Source of the DNA: Azospirillum tabaci
GTDB lineage: Bacteria; Pseudomonadota; Alphaproteobacteria; Azospirillales; Azospirillaceae
Reading direction: 5' to 3'
NCBI RefSeq assembly: GCF_014596085.1
Contig: NZ_JACCJY010000003.1
Span: forward strand, 62,001 to 126,000
DNA: 64,000 nucleotides
Made by a program: the position numbers and the translations under genes. Positions 31,600 through 42,541 of this stretch are shown piece after piece (position 1 is the stretch's first letter; every line of letters begins with the position of its first letter). The notes beneath the pieces were generated by a model. It saw only the letters and a list, made by a program, of their open reading frames with translations. It had not been told where the DNA came from and searched no databases.

Positions 31600-33465
31600 T
31601 CAACGCTTCACGGCGATGCCTTCCACCTGCGACACGTCGCGCACCGCACCGCGGTCGGCGCTGGTGGTCAGGGCGGCATAGGCGCGCAACGCCGGCGAGA
31701 CGACGCGATTGCGGTTGGCCGGCTTCCAGGCGTCGGCGCCCTTGGCGTTCTCGGCATCGCGTCGGCGCTGCAACTCCTCCTCGGACAGGGCGAGGTTGAT
31801 TTTGCGGTTGGGGATGTCGATCTCGATCCGGTCGCCGTCCTGGACGAGACCGATGGCGCCGCCCTGCGCCGCTTCCGGCGAGGCGTGGCCGATTGACAGG
31901 CCCGAGGTGCCGCCCGAGAAGCGGCCGTCGGTGACCAGGGCGCAGGCCTTGCCCAGCCCTTTCGACTTCAGATAGCTGGTCGGGTAGAGCATCTCCTGCA
32001 TGCCGGGGCCGCCGCGCGGGCCTTCGTAGCGGATGACCACCACCTCGCCCGCCTTGACCGTGTCGCCCAGGATGGCCTCGACCGCCGCGTCCTGGCTTTC
32101 AAAGACGCGGGCCGGGCCGGCGAAGACGAGGTTGGAGGCGTCCACGCCCGCCGTCTTCACGATGCAGCCCTTCTCGGCGATGTTGCCGAACAGCACGGCG
32201 AGGCCGCCGTCCTTGCTGAAGGCGCTGTCGACGGAGCGGATGACGCCCTTATCGCGGTCGAGGTCCAGTTCGGGCCAGCGCTTCTCCTGGCTGAAGGCGA
32301 TGGTCGTCGGGATGCCGCCGGGGGCGGCCTTGAACATGGTGTGCACGCCCTCGTCCTGGGTGCGCTTGACGTCCCAGCGGTCGAGCGCATCGCCCAGCGT
32401 CTTGGCGTGGACGGTGGCGACGTCGCGGTTCAGCAGGCCGCCGCGGTCGAGCTCGCCCAGGATGCCGAAGATGCCGCCGGCCTTGTGCACGTCCTCGATG
32501 TGGACGTCGGAGACCGCCGGGGCGACCTTGCAGACGTTGGGCACGCGGCGCGACAGCCGGTCGATGTCGGCCATGGTGAAGGGCACCTGACCCTCCTGCG
32601 CGGCGGCCAGAAGATGCAGCACCGTGTTGGTGGAGCCACCCATGGCGATGTCGAGCGTCATGGCGTTCTCGAACGCCTCGAAAGTGGCGATGCCGCGGGG
32701 CAGGGCAGTGGCGTCCTCCTCCTGGTACCAGCGGCGGCACAGCTCCACCGCCATGCGGCCGGCGGCGAGGAAAAGCTCCTTGCGGTCGGCGTGGGTCGCC
32801 AGGATCGTGCCGTTGCCGGGCAGGGAGAGGCCCAGCGCCTCGGTCAGGCAGTTCATCGAGTTGGCGGTGAACATGCCGGAGCAGGAGCCGCAGGTCGGGC
32901 AGGACCCGCGCTCCATCACCGCCGCCTCCTCGTCGGTCACCGTCGGGTCGGCGGCGGCGACCATGGCGTCGATCAGGTCCACGGCCTTGGTCTTGCCGCG
33001 CCAGTTGACCTTGCCGGCTTCCATCGGGCCGCCCGACACGAAGACCGCCGGGATGTTCAGCCGCATGGCGGCCATCAGCATGCCGGGGGTGATCTTGTCG
33101 CAGTTGGAGATGCAGACCAGCGCGTCGGCGCAGTGGGCGTTCACCATGTACTCCACGGCGTCGGCGATCAGCTCGCGCGAGGGCAGGCTGTAGAGCATGC
33201 CGTCGTGGCCCATGGCGATGCCGTCGTCCACGGCGATGGTGTTGAACTCCTTGGCGACGCCGCCGGCCTTCTCGATCTCGCGGGCGACGAGCTGGCCCAG
33301 ATCCTTCAGGTGGACGTGCCCCGGCACGAACTGGGTGAAGGAGTTGGCGATCGCGATGATCGGCTTGCCGAAATCGCCGTCCTTCATGCCCGTCGCGCGC
33401 CACAGGCCGCGGGCGCCCGCCATGTTGCGGCCGTGCGTGGAAGTGCGGGAGCGATAATGCGGCAT
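31600..33465 (-). CDS. ilvD: Dihydroxy-acid dehydratase
   Basis: Catalyses the penultimate step of isoleucine and valine synthesis, dehydrating the 2,3-dihydroxy acids; an iron-sulphur enzyme. The 621-residue protein is of normal length. Cluster cysteines lie in [12 protein letters not shown] and [15 protein letters not shown], the 2Fe/4Fe ligand signatures of the IlvD/Edd family. [14 protein letters not shown] and [20 protein letters not shown] are also conserved. GAGGTAGAG precedes the start. The gene is monocistronic as far as the window shows. Confidence 0.98.
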   Translation of the reverse strand: MPHYRSRTSTHGRNMAGARGLWRATGMKDGDFGKPIIAIANSFTQFVPGHVHLKDLGQLVAREIEKAGGVAKEFNTIAVDDGIAMGHDGMLYSLPSRELIADAVEYMVNAHCADALVCISNCDKITPGMLMAAMRLNIPAVFVSGGPMEAGKVNWRGKTKAVDLIDAMVAAADPTVTDEEAAVMERGSCPTCGSCSGMFTANSMNCLTEALGLSLPGNGTILATHADRKELFLAAGRMAVELCRRWYQEEDATALPRGIATFEAFENAMTLDIAMGGSTNTVLHLLAAAQEGQVPFTMADIDRLSRRVPNVCKVAPAVSDVHIEDVHKAGGIFGILGELDRGGLLNRDVATVHAKTLGDALDRWDVKRTQDEGVHTMFKAAPGGIPTTIAFSQEKRWPELDLDRDKGVIRSVDSAFSKDGGLAVLFGNIAEKGCIVKTAGVDASNLVFAGPARVFESQDAAVEAILGDTVKAGEVVVIRYEGPRGGPGMQEMLYPTSYLKSKGLGKACALVTDGRFSGGTSGLSIGHASPEAAQGGAIGLVQDGDRIEIDIPNRKINLALSEEELQRRRDAENAKGADAWKPANRNRVVSPALRAYAALTTSADRGAVRDVSQVEGIAVKR

Positions 33466-33631
33466 GTCTCTACCTCAGGGATCGAACATTGCGTGCGGAT
33501 GCGCAGGGGCAGCAACACTAGCAATCCCGAAGGGCGGAAACCAGACCTCTCGTTCCCTTTTCCGTCCCATTTTCCGGCATACGGGGCATGGGAGGTCTGC
33601 AGAGGATGGGGGAGGGGGAGCGCCCCGCCCC

Positions 33632-34078
33632 TCAGCCGCGCGACGCGTCCCGGCGCGACGCCTTGCCCGGCTTTCCGCTGGAGGCGCCGCCGCGGGAGAT
33701 CTGGCCGCCGGTCTTGGTCGTGCCGGTCTGCTCCGTCCGTCCGGCAGCCACCGCCGACAGATTCTCAGCCGCCGCCCGAGTGCCGCTGATCCGTGCGGCT
33801 TTGGGCGCCGCTTTGGGCGCGGCTTTGGAGGCAGCTTTGGGTTTTGCGGCGGCCGGCTTCGCGGCGGTTGCCTTGGAACGCCGTTTCGGTGGAGCATCCG
33901 GGGCGCTGCTTTCTGTTTCCTCGCTTTGCCGCTCGGCGCGGATCTCGTCGTCGACCTCGGCTTCGGCCTGGGCCCAATGGTCGTCGTGCCGTCCGTCGGG
34001 ACGGCCCTCCCGCTCCCAGATGTCGTGGGCGCGGCGGCGAACGCGCTGGGCCCGATCCTGTTCCGGCTTTTCGGTCAT
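33632..34078 (-). CDS. DUF2934 protein with Lys/Ala-rich tail
   Basis: 148 residues. Residues about 10-45 are a DUF2934 domain (RVRRRAHDIWEREGRPDGRH with DDHWAQAEAEV), a short helical motif common in rhizobia and Azospirillum-like bacteria with unknown role. From about residue 65 the chain becomes rich in Ala, Lys and Pro (KPAAAKPKAASKAAPKAAPK), like the tails of histone H1-like bacterial proteins, so it may bind DNA or RNA. GGAGGAAG precedes the ATG. It follows hflX on the same strand after 134 bases. Compare the 54906 gene. Confidence 0.85.
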   Translation of the reverse strand: MTEKPEQDRAQRVRRRAHDIWEREGRPDGRHDDHWAQAEAEVDDEIRAERQSEETESSAPDAPPKRRSKATAAKPAAAKPKAASKAAPKAAPKAARISGTRAAAENLSAVAAGRTEQTGTTKTGGQISRGGASSGKPGKASRRDASRG

Positions 34079-34212
34079 GGGGCAGCTTCCTCCTGGTCAT
34101 GGCGGGTCAGAGACCGGGCGGGTCACGAACCGGCCTGCCCGTCACAACGCAGGAGAGCGGCCGTGGTTTCAGGCCATCCGAAACGGCGGGCCAAATGGCG
34201 CGGGACGTATCG

Positions 34213-35619
<1,407 letters not shown>

Positions 35620-35765
35620 CGGGCTGGCACCGTTCCTTCTGGCAAAGGGGGCGAACGATCAAGAGTTGCAGGTCCGCAAAAAACAGCCCGCCGCCGCCGC
35701 GGTTCCAAAACCGTCCGGAATCGTGCACAAACCGCTGGCGTGTAACCTCTGGACATACTCCCATC

Positions 35766-37412
35766 ATGTCACCCATGGACCGCGGCGCCACTTCCCCTCA
35801 ACCGGTCATGCCCGGCCGCTCCGCCGGGGTGCCCGACGCCGGCCTGCTGGAGCGCTGGCCCTGGTGGGGGCTGTGCGCGGCGCTGGCGGCGGTGATGGTG
35901 GTGTCGGCTCTGGCGATCGGTTTCCGCACCCCTTACTGGTCGCACGCCGATCAGGATCTGGTGCTGGCCTATCACGGGCTGCTGTTCAACGAGGGGCTGC
36001 CCCAGGAGTATTTCGATCACCCCGGCTACGGTTATTTCATGGTGATCGAGGTCTGGTACCGGCTGCTGCACGCGCTGGGGCTGATGCCGGTCGTCACCCT
36101 GTCCGGCCTGCCGCCCGCCGCCGACACCGCCGCCTATGATTCCGCCTGGCAGAATCTGGTGGAGGCCGGGCGGGCACTGTCCATCCTGATCACCACCACC
36201 TTCGCGCTGATCTACGCCAACCTCGTCCGCGCGCTGGTCGGCGACCGGCGGGTGGCCTTCCTGGCCGCCGTGGTCATGGCGTTCGGCATTGGCCTGTCTA
36301 CCCAGGCGCGGCAGATGCGCACCGATCTGCTGTCGGCCTCCTTCGTGGTCACGGCGCTTCTTCTGGTGCTGGTCGCCGTCCGCACCGCACCGGGCTGGCG
36401 GCCCCTGCTTCTTCTCGGGTTGGCCGGGCTGCTGGCGGGGCTGGCGGTGGTGACGAAGATCCAGGCGATCTTCCTGGCGCTCGGCATCCCGGTGATCGCG
36501 CTGGCCTTCGGGCGCCGCTTCGCGGGGGAGGGCGGTCCCCACTGGATCGCCGTCGGGATGCTGGCGCTGGCGGCGGGTGCCGCGGCGCTGCCCGCGGTGG
36601 CCCTGATCCAGCACGGCATCGCCAGCGCCGGCCAGTCGCTCTACCCCTACCGCCCGGTCGGTGGCGGGCTGTCGGGGGTCTATCAGGGGATCATCGTTGG
36701 CTGGGTCTTCCTCGGCATGGCCGTCTATGCGGCGGTGTGGAGGGTACGCCTGTCCTACGCGGTGGCGGCCGTGGCGGCGGTGGCGCTCGAGCTGGCGCTC
36801 GGGGTGCTCGCCCTGACGCTCCGCCCGCATGAGCAGAACGTCATCGCCGTCGCCAATCTGATCGAGCACATGTTCGTCTTCACCACCTGGAAGCATCAGG
36901 CGGCGCTCCAGGGGCAGGAGCAGGTGCTGTCCGACGGGCTGGTGACGCTGCTGGCGAAGGGGCTGTGGCGCACGTTGGCGATCCGCACCATCGTCCTCCA
37001 TCCCGACAACATCCCGCAAACCATCGTGGTGGAGTGGTTCATCATCGGCGGTTGCATCGTCCTGTGGCGCCGGGGGGAGCGGGCGGCCGCGGCGCAGGCG
37101 GCGCTTCTGCTGCTGGTTGCCTGGGGCTTGGAGACGCTGTTCTCCCTGCGCGGCTTTCAGCGGGCCTACGCCGCCTACACCGACCCGCTGATGGGGCTCG
37201 CCGCGGCCTGGGTGCTGCTGCGCCTGCCCGGACTGCTGGGGCGCGCCCGGCCGCGCCGCTGGATCGTCGGCACGTTGGCGCTGGTGGTGGTGGTCGCCCA
37301 GGTCTGGCCGGTCATCGAAGCCATCCGACTGCCCAACCCCGCCGGCCAGTGCGTCTGGATTCCCACTTATATGAAGCGGGTCGAGCCCTTCCCCTTCTGC
37401 CGCCCCGGTTGA
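35766..37412 (+). CDS. GT39-like multi-spanning membrane glycosyltransferase
   Basis: A 548-residue integral membrane protein with eleven or more predicted helices. Near the N-terminus, a loop after the first helix reads FRTPYWSHADQDLVLAYHGL, with an acidic pair (ADQD) where GT-C enzymes of the dolichyl-phosphate-mannose transferase type keep catalytic acids. A large soluble C-terminal domain is lacking. Such proteins transfer a sugar from a polyprenyl phosphate to lipid or protein; donor and acceptor are unknown. The ATG at 35766 (or 35775) is the first that respects the divergent hflX start; the ribosome site is poor. The TetR gene follows after 56 bases. Confidence 0.78.
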   Translation: MSPMDRGATSPQPVMPGRSAGVPDAGLLERWPWWGLCAALAAVMVVSALAIGFRTPYWSHADQDLVLAYHGLLFNEGLPQEYFDHPGYGYFMVIEVWYRLLHALGLMPVVTLSGLPPAADTAAYDSAWQNLVEAGRALSILITTTFALIYANLVRALVGDRRVAFLAAVVMAFGIGLSTQARQMRTDLLSASFVVTALLLVLVAVRTAPGWRPLLLLGLAGLLAGLAVVTKIQAIFLALGIPVIALAFGRRFAGEGGPHWIAVGMLALAAGAAALPAVALIQHGIASAGQSLYPYRPVGGGLSGVYQGIIVGWVFLGMAVYAAVWRVRLSYAVAAVAAVALELALGVLALTLRPHEQNVIAVANLIEHMFVFTTWKHQAALQGQEQVLSDGLVTLLAKGLWRTLAIRTIVLHPDNIPQTIVVEWFIIGGCIVLWRRGERAAAAQAALLLLVAWGLETLFSLRGFQRAYAAYTDPLMGLAAAWVLLRLPGLLGRARPRRWIVGTLALVVVVAQVWPVIEAIRLPNPAGQCVWIPTYMKRVEPFPFCRPG

Positions 37413-37468
37413 GGTGCGGCGCGGGCGTCCCACATCATGGGGGCAGGCAGACCACGAGGTTCCACCCC

Positions 37469-38203
37469 ATGGACGACACCGCCGACACCCCTTGGAAGAT
37501 CGACCCTGACGCCCCCGACGCCGTGGGGAATGCCGCCGGAGGGGGAGGCGCCGACGAACTGGACCAGCGGGTGGCCGCCGCCGCGATGCGGCTGGCCGCC
37601 GGGCAGGGCTGGCGCAACACCGGGCTGCTGGCGATCGCACGGGCGGCGGGGGTGCCGCCCGACGTCTTCTACCGCCGCTTCCCCGATCGCTCCGATGTGT
37701 TGGCCGCCGTGTCGCGGGTCGCCGACACCGCGGTCCTCGCCGATGACGCACCGGCTGGCCCGGACGAGAGCGCCCGCGACCGGCTGTTCGACGTGATGAT
37801 GCGCCGTTACGACGCTTTGCTGCCTTACCGGGACGGGTTGCGTTCGGTCGTCCGCGATCTGCGGCGGGAACCGCTGACCGCGCTGGCCTTCTCCCGCCAT
37901 TTCGGGCGGTCGATGGCCTGGATGCTGCGTGCCGCCGGGGTGGAGGCCGACCGGACCGGCGGTGCCCTTCTCGTCGCCGGTCTGGGCGCGGTGCAGGCAC
38001 GCGTTATGCGCGTCTTCCTGAACGACGACAGCGCCGACCTGTCGCGAACCATGGCGGCGCTCGATTCCGAACTGCGGCGGGCGGAACGCTGGGCTGGGGC
38101 ATTACGCCGCAGATCCGGACGCGCCTCTTCCTCCGAATCGCAGACGGCGCCGCAGGACACCGGGGAAACAGCCGGGGAACCAGGAAGCGCGTCCGCCGGT
38201 TGA
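37469..38203 (+). CDS. TetR family transcriptional regulator
   Basis: 244 residues. An acidic N-terminal extension of about 30 residues is followed by the TetR DNA-binding domain with its helix-turn-helix in LLAIARAAGVPPDVFYRRFP (about residues 52-71). The C-terminal ligand/dimer part is helical (DVMMRRYDALLPYRDGLRSV; GRSMAWMLRAAGVEADRTGG), similar to COQ9-like TetR members. The last 40 residues are Ser/Gly-rich and non-conserved. It lies downstream of the membrane glycosyltransferase on the same strand and upstream of the phasin gene; its target is unknown. Confidence 0.85.
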   Translation: MDDTADTPWKIDPDAPDAVGNAAGGGGADELDQRVAAAAMRLAAGQGWRNTGLLAIARAAGVPPDVFYRRFPDRSDVLAAVSRVADTAVLADDAPAGPDESARDRLFDVMMRRYDALLPYRDGLRSVVRDLRREPLTALAFSRHFGRSMAWMLRAAGVEADRTGGALLVAGLGAVQARVMRVFLNDDSADLSRTMAALDSELRRAERWAGALRRRSGRASSSESQTAPQDTGETAGEPGSASAG

Positions 38204-38249
38204 GGTTCTGTAGGATGCGGTGTAGCCCTTGGTGCGACGCACAAGGGCG

Positions 38250-38278
38250 TTGACTATCTTTTTGGCAATCTGCATAGT
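38250..38278 (+). promoter_or_regulatory. Predicted sigma70-type promoter of the phasin gene
   Basis: TTGACT (38250-38255) and CATAGT (38273-38278) are 17 bases apart, about 62 bases before the phasin ATG. The same interval contains a small inverted repeat, GACTAT (38252-38257) with ATAGTC (38274-38279), which may be an operator embracing both elements. Confidence 0.5.
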
Positions 38279-38340
38279 CGCGCCACAGGTTTGCTGCGCC
38301 GCAGCACGCCTAATGAATCCTTTCGTCGGGGGTGAGAACC

Positions 38341-38769
38341 ATGGCCAAGCAGACCGGTAACCCGTTCCTCGAATTCGACCTGTCCAAGGTGCTGGGCGAT
38401 TACAAGGTGCCCGGCCTCGACGTCGAATCGATCCTGGCGAGCCAGCGCAAGAACATCGAGGCGGTGACCGCCGCCAACCAGCTCGCGATCGAGGGTCTGC
38501 AGGCCGTGCTCCGCCGTCAGGCCGAGATCGTCCGTTCCTCCGTCGAGGAGGCCGGCAGCTATGTGAACCAGGTCGCCGCCGCCGGCACGCCTGAAGAGAA
38601 GGCCGCCAAGCAGGCCGAACTGGTTAAGGTCGCCTTCGAGAAGGCCCTGTCGAACATCAAGGAACTGGCCGAGCTGGTCGCCAAGTCCAACACCGAGGCC
38701 GCCGACGTGCTGTCCAAGCGCGTGTCGGAGAGCCTGGACGAGGTCAAGGCCGCCATCGCCAAGAAGTAA
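38341..38769 (+). CDS. Phasin family protein
   Basis: 142 residues, almost entirely helical and amphipathic, matching the Phasin_2-type family: [20 protein letters not shown] at the start, then [20 protein letters not shown] and [20 protein letters not shown]. The C-terminus is [20 protein letters not shown]. Phasins coat polyhydroxyalkanoate granules and affect their size and number. GGGGGTGAGAACC precedes the ATG, a promoter candidate lies at 38250, and a strong terminator follows, so this is a well-defined single-gene unit. Confidence 0.93.
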   Translation: MAKQTGNPFLEFDLSKVLGDYKVPGLDVESILASQRKNIEAVTAANQLAIEGLQAVLRRQAEIVRSSVEEAGSYVNQVAAAGTPEEKAAKQAELVKVAFEKALSNIKELAELVAKSNTEAADVLSKRVSESLDEVKAAIAKK

Positions 38770-38796
38770 GCATCTCTCCCGCCGGGGAGTGCCGCA

Positions 38797-38823
38797 AGGG
38801 CCGCCCATCAGGGCGGCCCTTTC
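38797..38823 (+). terminator. Phasin gene rho-independent terminator
   Basis: Perfect ten-base arms AGGGCCGCCC (38797-38806) and GGGCGGCCCT (38811-38820) around ATCA, followed by TTTC. Confidence 0.92.
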
Positions 38824-38893
38824 GCGTTTCAGCTTCGGCGCCGCCGGTGCTAGCCTTGCCCACAACGACCGCAACAGGGCAGGGACGAGACCC

Positions 38894-39229
38894 GTGACCA
38901 TCAGTTACGACGATTTCCTGAAGGTGGACATCCGCGTCGGCACCATCACCGCGGCGGAGCCCTTTCCGGAGGCGCGCAAGCCGGCCTACAAGCTGACCAT
39001 CGATTTCGGGCCGGAGATCGGCACCCGGCGCAGCTCCGCCCAGATCACCCGCCATTACACGCTGGATGAGCTGGTGGGCCGGCAGGTGCTGGGCGTGGTG
39101 AATTTCCCGCCCAAGCGCATCGGCCCTTTCACCAGCGAGGTGCTGTGCCTGGGCCTTCCGGATGCGGAGGGCGAGGTCGTGCTGGTCGGGCCGGGGCAGG
39201 GCGTGCCGAACGGCGGGCGGCTGTACTGA
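38894..39229 (+). CDS. csaA: CsaA-type tRNA-binding protein
   Basis: A 111-residue OB-fold tRNA-binding protein of the CsaA/Trbp111 group, linked in Bacillus to export-related chaperoning. The conserved core reads [20 protein letters not shown], then [20 protein letters not shown] and [17 protein letters not shown]. The start is a GTG at 38894 with AGGGACGAG ahead; the open frame extends further upstream over the phasin terminator, which is not credible. A bidirectional terminator follows. Confidence 0.93.
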   Translation: MTISYDDFLKVDIRVGTITAAEPFPEARKPAYKLTIDFGPEIGTRRSSAQITRHYTLDELVGRQVLGVVNFPPKRIGPFTSEVLCLGLPDAEGEVVLVGPGQGVPNGGRLY

Positions 39230-39243
39230 ACCCACAAACGGCA

Positions 39244-39277
39244 AAAGGGCCGGGAGGCGTTGCCGTCCCGGCCCTTT
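39244..39277. terminator. Bidirectional terminator between csaA and rimO
   Basis: Perfect eleven-base arms AAAGGGCCGGG (39244-39254) and CCCGGCCCTTT (39267-39277) around a 12-base loop, with A-rich and T-rich ends. It serves convergent csaA and rimO. Confidence 0.92.
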
Positions 39278-39294
39278 CGCTTTTGGCGAAGCCC

Positions 39295-40659
39295 TTACTC
39301 GGCGCGTTCGATGGAGCCCCAGAGGTCGTATTCGTCGGCGTGCTCGATGGTGACGTCCACGATGTCGCCCGGCTTGACGTTCGTCTCGCCGTTCAGGAAG
39401 ACGTTGCCGTCGATCTCCGGCGCGTCGGCGTAGGAGCGGCCAATGGCGCCTTCCTCGTCGACCTCGTCGATGAGAACGCCGAGCGTGAAGCCGACCTTCT
39501 GCTGGAGCCGCTCGGCGCTGATCGCCTTCTGGGTCTCCATGAAGCGCTCCCAGCGCTCCTGCTTGACCTCTTCCGGAACGGCGCCGGGCAGGTCGTTGGC
39601 GGTGGCGCCCTCGACCGGCTCGTACTTGAAGCAGCCGACGCGGTCGAGCTGCGCTTCCTTCAGCCAGTCCAGCATGAACTGGAAGTCCTCCTCCGTCTCG
39701 CCGGGGAAGCCGGTGATGAAGGTGGAGCGCAGCACCAGATGCGGGCATTCCTGCCGCCACTTCCGGATGCGGTCGAGCTGCTTCTCCTGGGCCGCCGGGC
39801 GGCGCATCGCCTTCAGCACGGTGGGGGAGGCGTGCTGGAACGGGATGTCCAGATAGGGGAGGATGCGGCCCTCCGCCATCAGCGGGATCACCTCGTCCAC
39901 ATGCGGGTAGGGGTAGACGTAGTGCAGACGCACCCAGACGTCGAAGTTCGCCAGCTCGCGACAGAGGTCGATGAAGCGGGCTTTCACCTTGCGCCCGTAC
40001 CAGTCCTCTTCCGCGTATTTGCGGTCGATGCCGTAGGCGCTGGTGTCCTGGGAGATGACCAGCAGCTCCTTGACGCCGGCGGTCGCCAGCTTCTCCGCCT
40101 CGCGCAGGACCGAGACGACCGGACGGCTGACCAGATCGCCGCGCAGGGACGGGATGATGCAGAAGCTGCAGCGGTTGTTGCAGCCCTCGGAAATCTTCAG
40201 ATAGGCGTAGTGGCGCGGGGTCAGCCGCAGCCCTTCCGGCGGCACCAGATCGGTGAAGGGATCATGCACCGGCGGCACGGCGTCGTGCACGGCGTTGACC
40301 ACCTGCTCGTACTGGTGGGGGCCGGTGACGGCCAGCACGTCCGGATGGACCTGCCGGATCATGTCCGATTCCACGCCCATGCAGCCGGTCACGATGACCC
40401 GGCCGTTTTCCTTGATCGCCTCGCCGATGGCTTCCAGCGATTCCTTCTTGGCGGAATCGAGGAAGCCGCAGGTGTTGACCAGAACGACGTCGGCGCCGTC
40501 GTAGGACGGCGAGATGTCGTAGCCTTCGGCGCGCAGGCGCGTGAGGATGCGCTCGGAGTCGACGAGCGCTTTAGGGCAGCCCAGGCTGACGATCCCCACC
40601 TTGGGGGAGGAGGCCGGGTTGGTCTTGAAACCGGGAATGGACGGGGGCGTGCTGGTCAT
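39295..40659 (-). CDS. rimO: Ribosomal protein S12 methylthiotransferase RimO
   Basis: Radical-SAM enzyme that adds a methylthio group to an aspartate of ribosomal protein S12. 454 residues from the chosen ATG. The UPF0004 domain has the three cluster cysteines Cys28, Cys64 and Cys93 (SLGCPK, NTCGF, TGCMG). The radical-SAM motif CNNRCSFC spans Cys160-Cys167, and a C-terminal TRAM domain ends in [10 protein letters not shown]. The sequence shows the RimO-specific [11 protein letters not shown] rather than MiaB features. No ribosome site is visible before the ATG; another ATG lies three codons upstream and the frame continues for 29 codons beyond that. Confidence 0.96.
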   Translation of the reverse strand: MTSTPPSIPGFKTNPASSPKVGIVSLGCPKALVDSERILTRLRAEGYDISPSYDGADVVLVNTCGFLDSAKKESLEAIGEAIKENGRVIVTGCMGVESDMIRQVHPDVLAVTGPHQYEQVVNAVHDAVPPVHDPFTDLVPPEGLRLTPRHYAYLKISEGCNNRCSFCIIPSLRGDLVSRPVVSVLREAEKLATAGVKELLVISQDTSAYGIDRKYAEEDWYGRKVKARFIDLCRELANFDVWVRLHYVYPYPHVDEVIPLMAEGRILPYLDIPFQHASPTVLKAMRRPAAQEKQLDRIRKWRQECPHLVLRSTFITGFPGETEEDFQFMLDWLKEAQLDRVGCFKYEPVEGATANDLPGAVPEEVKQERWERFMETQKAISAERLQQKVGFTLGVLIDEVDEEGAIGRSYADAPEIDGNVFLNGETNVKPGDIVDVTIEHADEYDLWGSIERAE

Positions 40660-41005
40660 GGCGCGCATATATAGGCGAGTCGCGGCGCAACGCCAGACAA
40701 AACGCGCGGCGCAGCCCCGACACGAGGTGGTAGGTGCCCTGCGTTGTCTCCGCACCGGTCCGGAGGTCCGGACGGCGCCACAGGGGGGTGCGACACCTTG
40801 TGCTGGATGGGCTTTGAGGTCAATGTTTCGTTTACTGTGCCGATGCCGTAGTGTGCGCCCCGTCGTCGGGGGTGGGGGAGTCGTGGACTTGCCTACTGGG
40901 GTATGTTAGTTTTGTAACCATATAGTCTCTGCATCGTACAGACTCGCGGACGGCCTCTCGCTGCGCTCCGGGTCAAATTTTGACAACTGTCGAGACCCCG
41001 CTGCC
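40660..41005. promoter_or_regulatory. rimO-marR divergent region with an inverted repeat
   Basis: This 346-base region separates rimO (minus) from the MarR gene (plus). The imperfect inverted repeat AGTCTCTGC-ATC-GTACAGACT at 40924-40944, 61 bases before the MarR start, is a candidate autoregulatory operator. The stretch 40900-40925 is AT-rich (TATGTTAGTTTTGTAACCAT). No additional gene is supported. Confidence 0.5.
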
Positions 41006-41443
41006 ATGTCGAAAAGCCCCCAGTCCCTGGCATCGGCGCAGGCGATCGCCGAGGTCATGATGCACATCGGTCACATCGCCGACAGCATGGGCTACACGCA
41101 GGGTTTGAAACCTTCGCAGTGGACGGCGCTGCGCTACTTCGCGCGCGCCAACGACAGCCAGCGGACCGTGTCCGCCTTTGCCGACTTTCACGCGACGACC
41201 CGCGGCGCGGCGTCCCAGATGGTCGAGGTTCTGGTGACGAAGGAACTGCTGACGCGGGTCCCGGTGCCGGAGGACCGCCGTGTCGTGCAGCTTCACCCGA
41301 CGGAGAAGGCGCTGGCCCTTCTCGAATACGACCCGTTGAAGGATTTCGCCGCGGTCATCGCGGCCCTGCCGGGGCCGGAGCAGTTCCAACTCGCGGATCT
41401 GCTGTCGCGCGTGCTGAAGGGGTTGCTGAGCCAGCGGGCGTAG
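41006..41443 (+). CDS. MarR family winged-helix regulator
   Basis: 145 residues with the MarR layout: N-terminal dimer helices, a winged helix around residues 40-95 (QWTALRYFARANDSQRTVSA; RGAASQMVEVLVTKELLTRV; EDRRVVQLHPTEKALALLE) and a C-terminal dimer helix. The wing arginines in PEDRRVVQL are those that contact the minor groove in relatives. Its 3' end meets the end of the formate dehydrogenase operon 19 bases away, but being convergent it need not regulate it. Ligand and targets unknown. Confidence 0.88.
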   Translation: MSKSPQSLASAQAIAEVMMHIGHIADSMGYTQGLKPSQWTALRYFARANDSQRTVSAFADFHATTRGAASQMVEVLVTKELLTRVPVPEDRRVVQLHPTEKALALLEYDPLKDFAAVIAALPGPEQFQLADLLSRVLKGLLSQRA

Positions 41444-41461
41444 GGAGGGGGCAACGCGTTC

Positions 41462-41692
41462 CTACGCGCTGCCCACGGTCGGCCCCCTCAGCCGCTCGAC
41501 CGCCTGGGTGACGATCTCATGCAGACCCTCGCCGCCCGCGCTGCTGTGATCCAGCAGGCGCTGGCGCATGCGCGGCTCCCAGAAGGCGCGGATGTGGCCG
41601 GCGGTTTCGGTCACCGCTTCGTCCTGCGGGTAGGACTGGAAATAGCTGGCGATCTGGTTCGCCATGCGGACGAGTTCACGTGTGGTGTCCAT
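41462..41692 (-). CDS. fdsD: Formate dehydrogenase delta subunit
   Basis: FdsD is a small subunit of the soluble NAD-dependent molybdenum formate dehydrogenase, needed for assembly or stability. The 76-residue protein shows the typical RMANQIASYFQSYPQDEAVT and HIRAFWEPRMRQRLLDHS segments. The ATG at 41692 has GGGAGCC ahead; the much longer frame upstream lies antisense-shifted within fdhD and is a shadow. It closes the fdsG-fdsB-fdsA-fdhD-fdsD operon. Confidence 0.93.
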   Translation of the reverse strand: MDTTRELVRMANQIASYFQSYPQDEAVTETAGHIRAFWEPRMRQRLLDHSSAGGEGLHEIVTQAVERLRGPTVGSA

Positions 41693-41715
41693 GGGTCGGC
41701 TCCCGGAAAAGCGTT

Positions 41716-42513
41716 TTAACGGAACAGCATGACGCCGTTGCCGCGCGCGCGGGCGGCCAGCGTCATGCCGGCGGCACGGGCGAGCTTCAGCGCCAGAGCT
41801 GTGGGGGCGGAGATGGTGGCGAGCATGGGGATGCCGATGGTCGCGGCCTTCTGGACCAGCTCGAAGCTGCACCGGCTGCTCATCACCGCGAAGCCGCCGG
41901 ACGGATCGATGCCTGCGCGGGCCAGAGCGCCGGCCAGCTTGTCGAGCGCGTTGTGCCGCCCGACATCCTCCCGCGCCATCACGATGCGCCCGTCCGCCCC
42001 GGCCCAGGCCGCCGCGTGGAGCGATTTGTTGACGCGGTTCATCGGCTGGTGGTCGGGCAAGGCGGTAAAGGCGGCGGCCACCGCCTCCACCGACGGGGTG
42101 AAGCGCGCCGTCACCTTCGGCGGCTCGCGCACCGCGTTGGCGAGGCTGTCCACCCCGCATAGGCCGCAGCCGCTCCGCCCTTCCATCGACCGGCGGCGGA
42201 GCGAGCCGCGCAGAAGACGCAACGGGTCGGCCTCGATGGACAGGACGATGCCGTCCTCCACCTTGCGGACGTCGATGCGGTCGATGTCGGCGGTGCTGCC
42301 GACGATTTCTTCGCACAGGCTGAAGCCCAGCGCGAAGTCCTCCAGGTCGGCGGGAGTCGCCATCATCACGGCGTGGGAGCGTCCGTTGTATTCGAACGCC
42401 ACCGGAGTCTCCTCGGCGACGAGCCACGTCACGTTCGCCTGATTCGCGACCAGATCGGCGGTTTCCGGAAAGCCGGTGCCGCTGGCCGGCAGGGAATGGG
42501 CGTGGGTGAGCAT
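41716..42513 (-). CDS. fdhD: Formate dehydrogenase accessory sulfurtransferase FdhD/FdsC
   Basis: Transfers sulphur from a cysteine desulphurase to the molybdenum cofactor, making the formate dehydrogenase active. 265 residues, with the catalytic cysteine pair in the CGLCG loop near residues 117-121 and the conserved LEDFALGFSLCEEI, AREDVGRHNALDKL and SRCSFELVQKAA segments. It sits between fdsA and fdsD, the position of fdsC in the canonical operon. GGAGGA precedes the ATG. Confidence 0.96.
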   Translation of the reverse strand: MLTHAHSLPASGTGFPETADLVANQANVTWLVAEETPVAFEYNGRSHAVMMATPADLEDFALGFSLCEEIVGSTADIDRIDVRKVEDGIVLSIEADPLRLLRGSLRRRSMEGRSGCGLCGVDSLANAVREPPKVTARFTPSVEAVAAAFTALPDHQPMNRVNKSLHAAAWAGADGRIVMAREDVGRHNALDKLAGALARAGIDPSGGFAVMSSRCSFELVQKAATIGIPMLATISAPTALALKLARAAGMTLAARARGNGVMLFR

Positions 42514-42541
42514 GGCTGGTCCTCCGCTTCGCGTTGCCGCA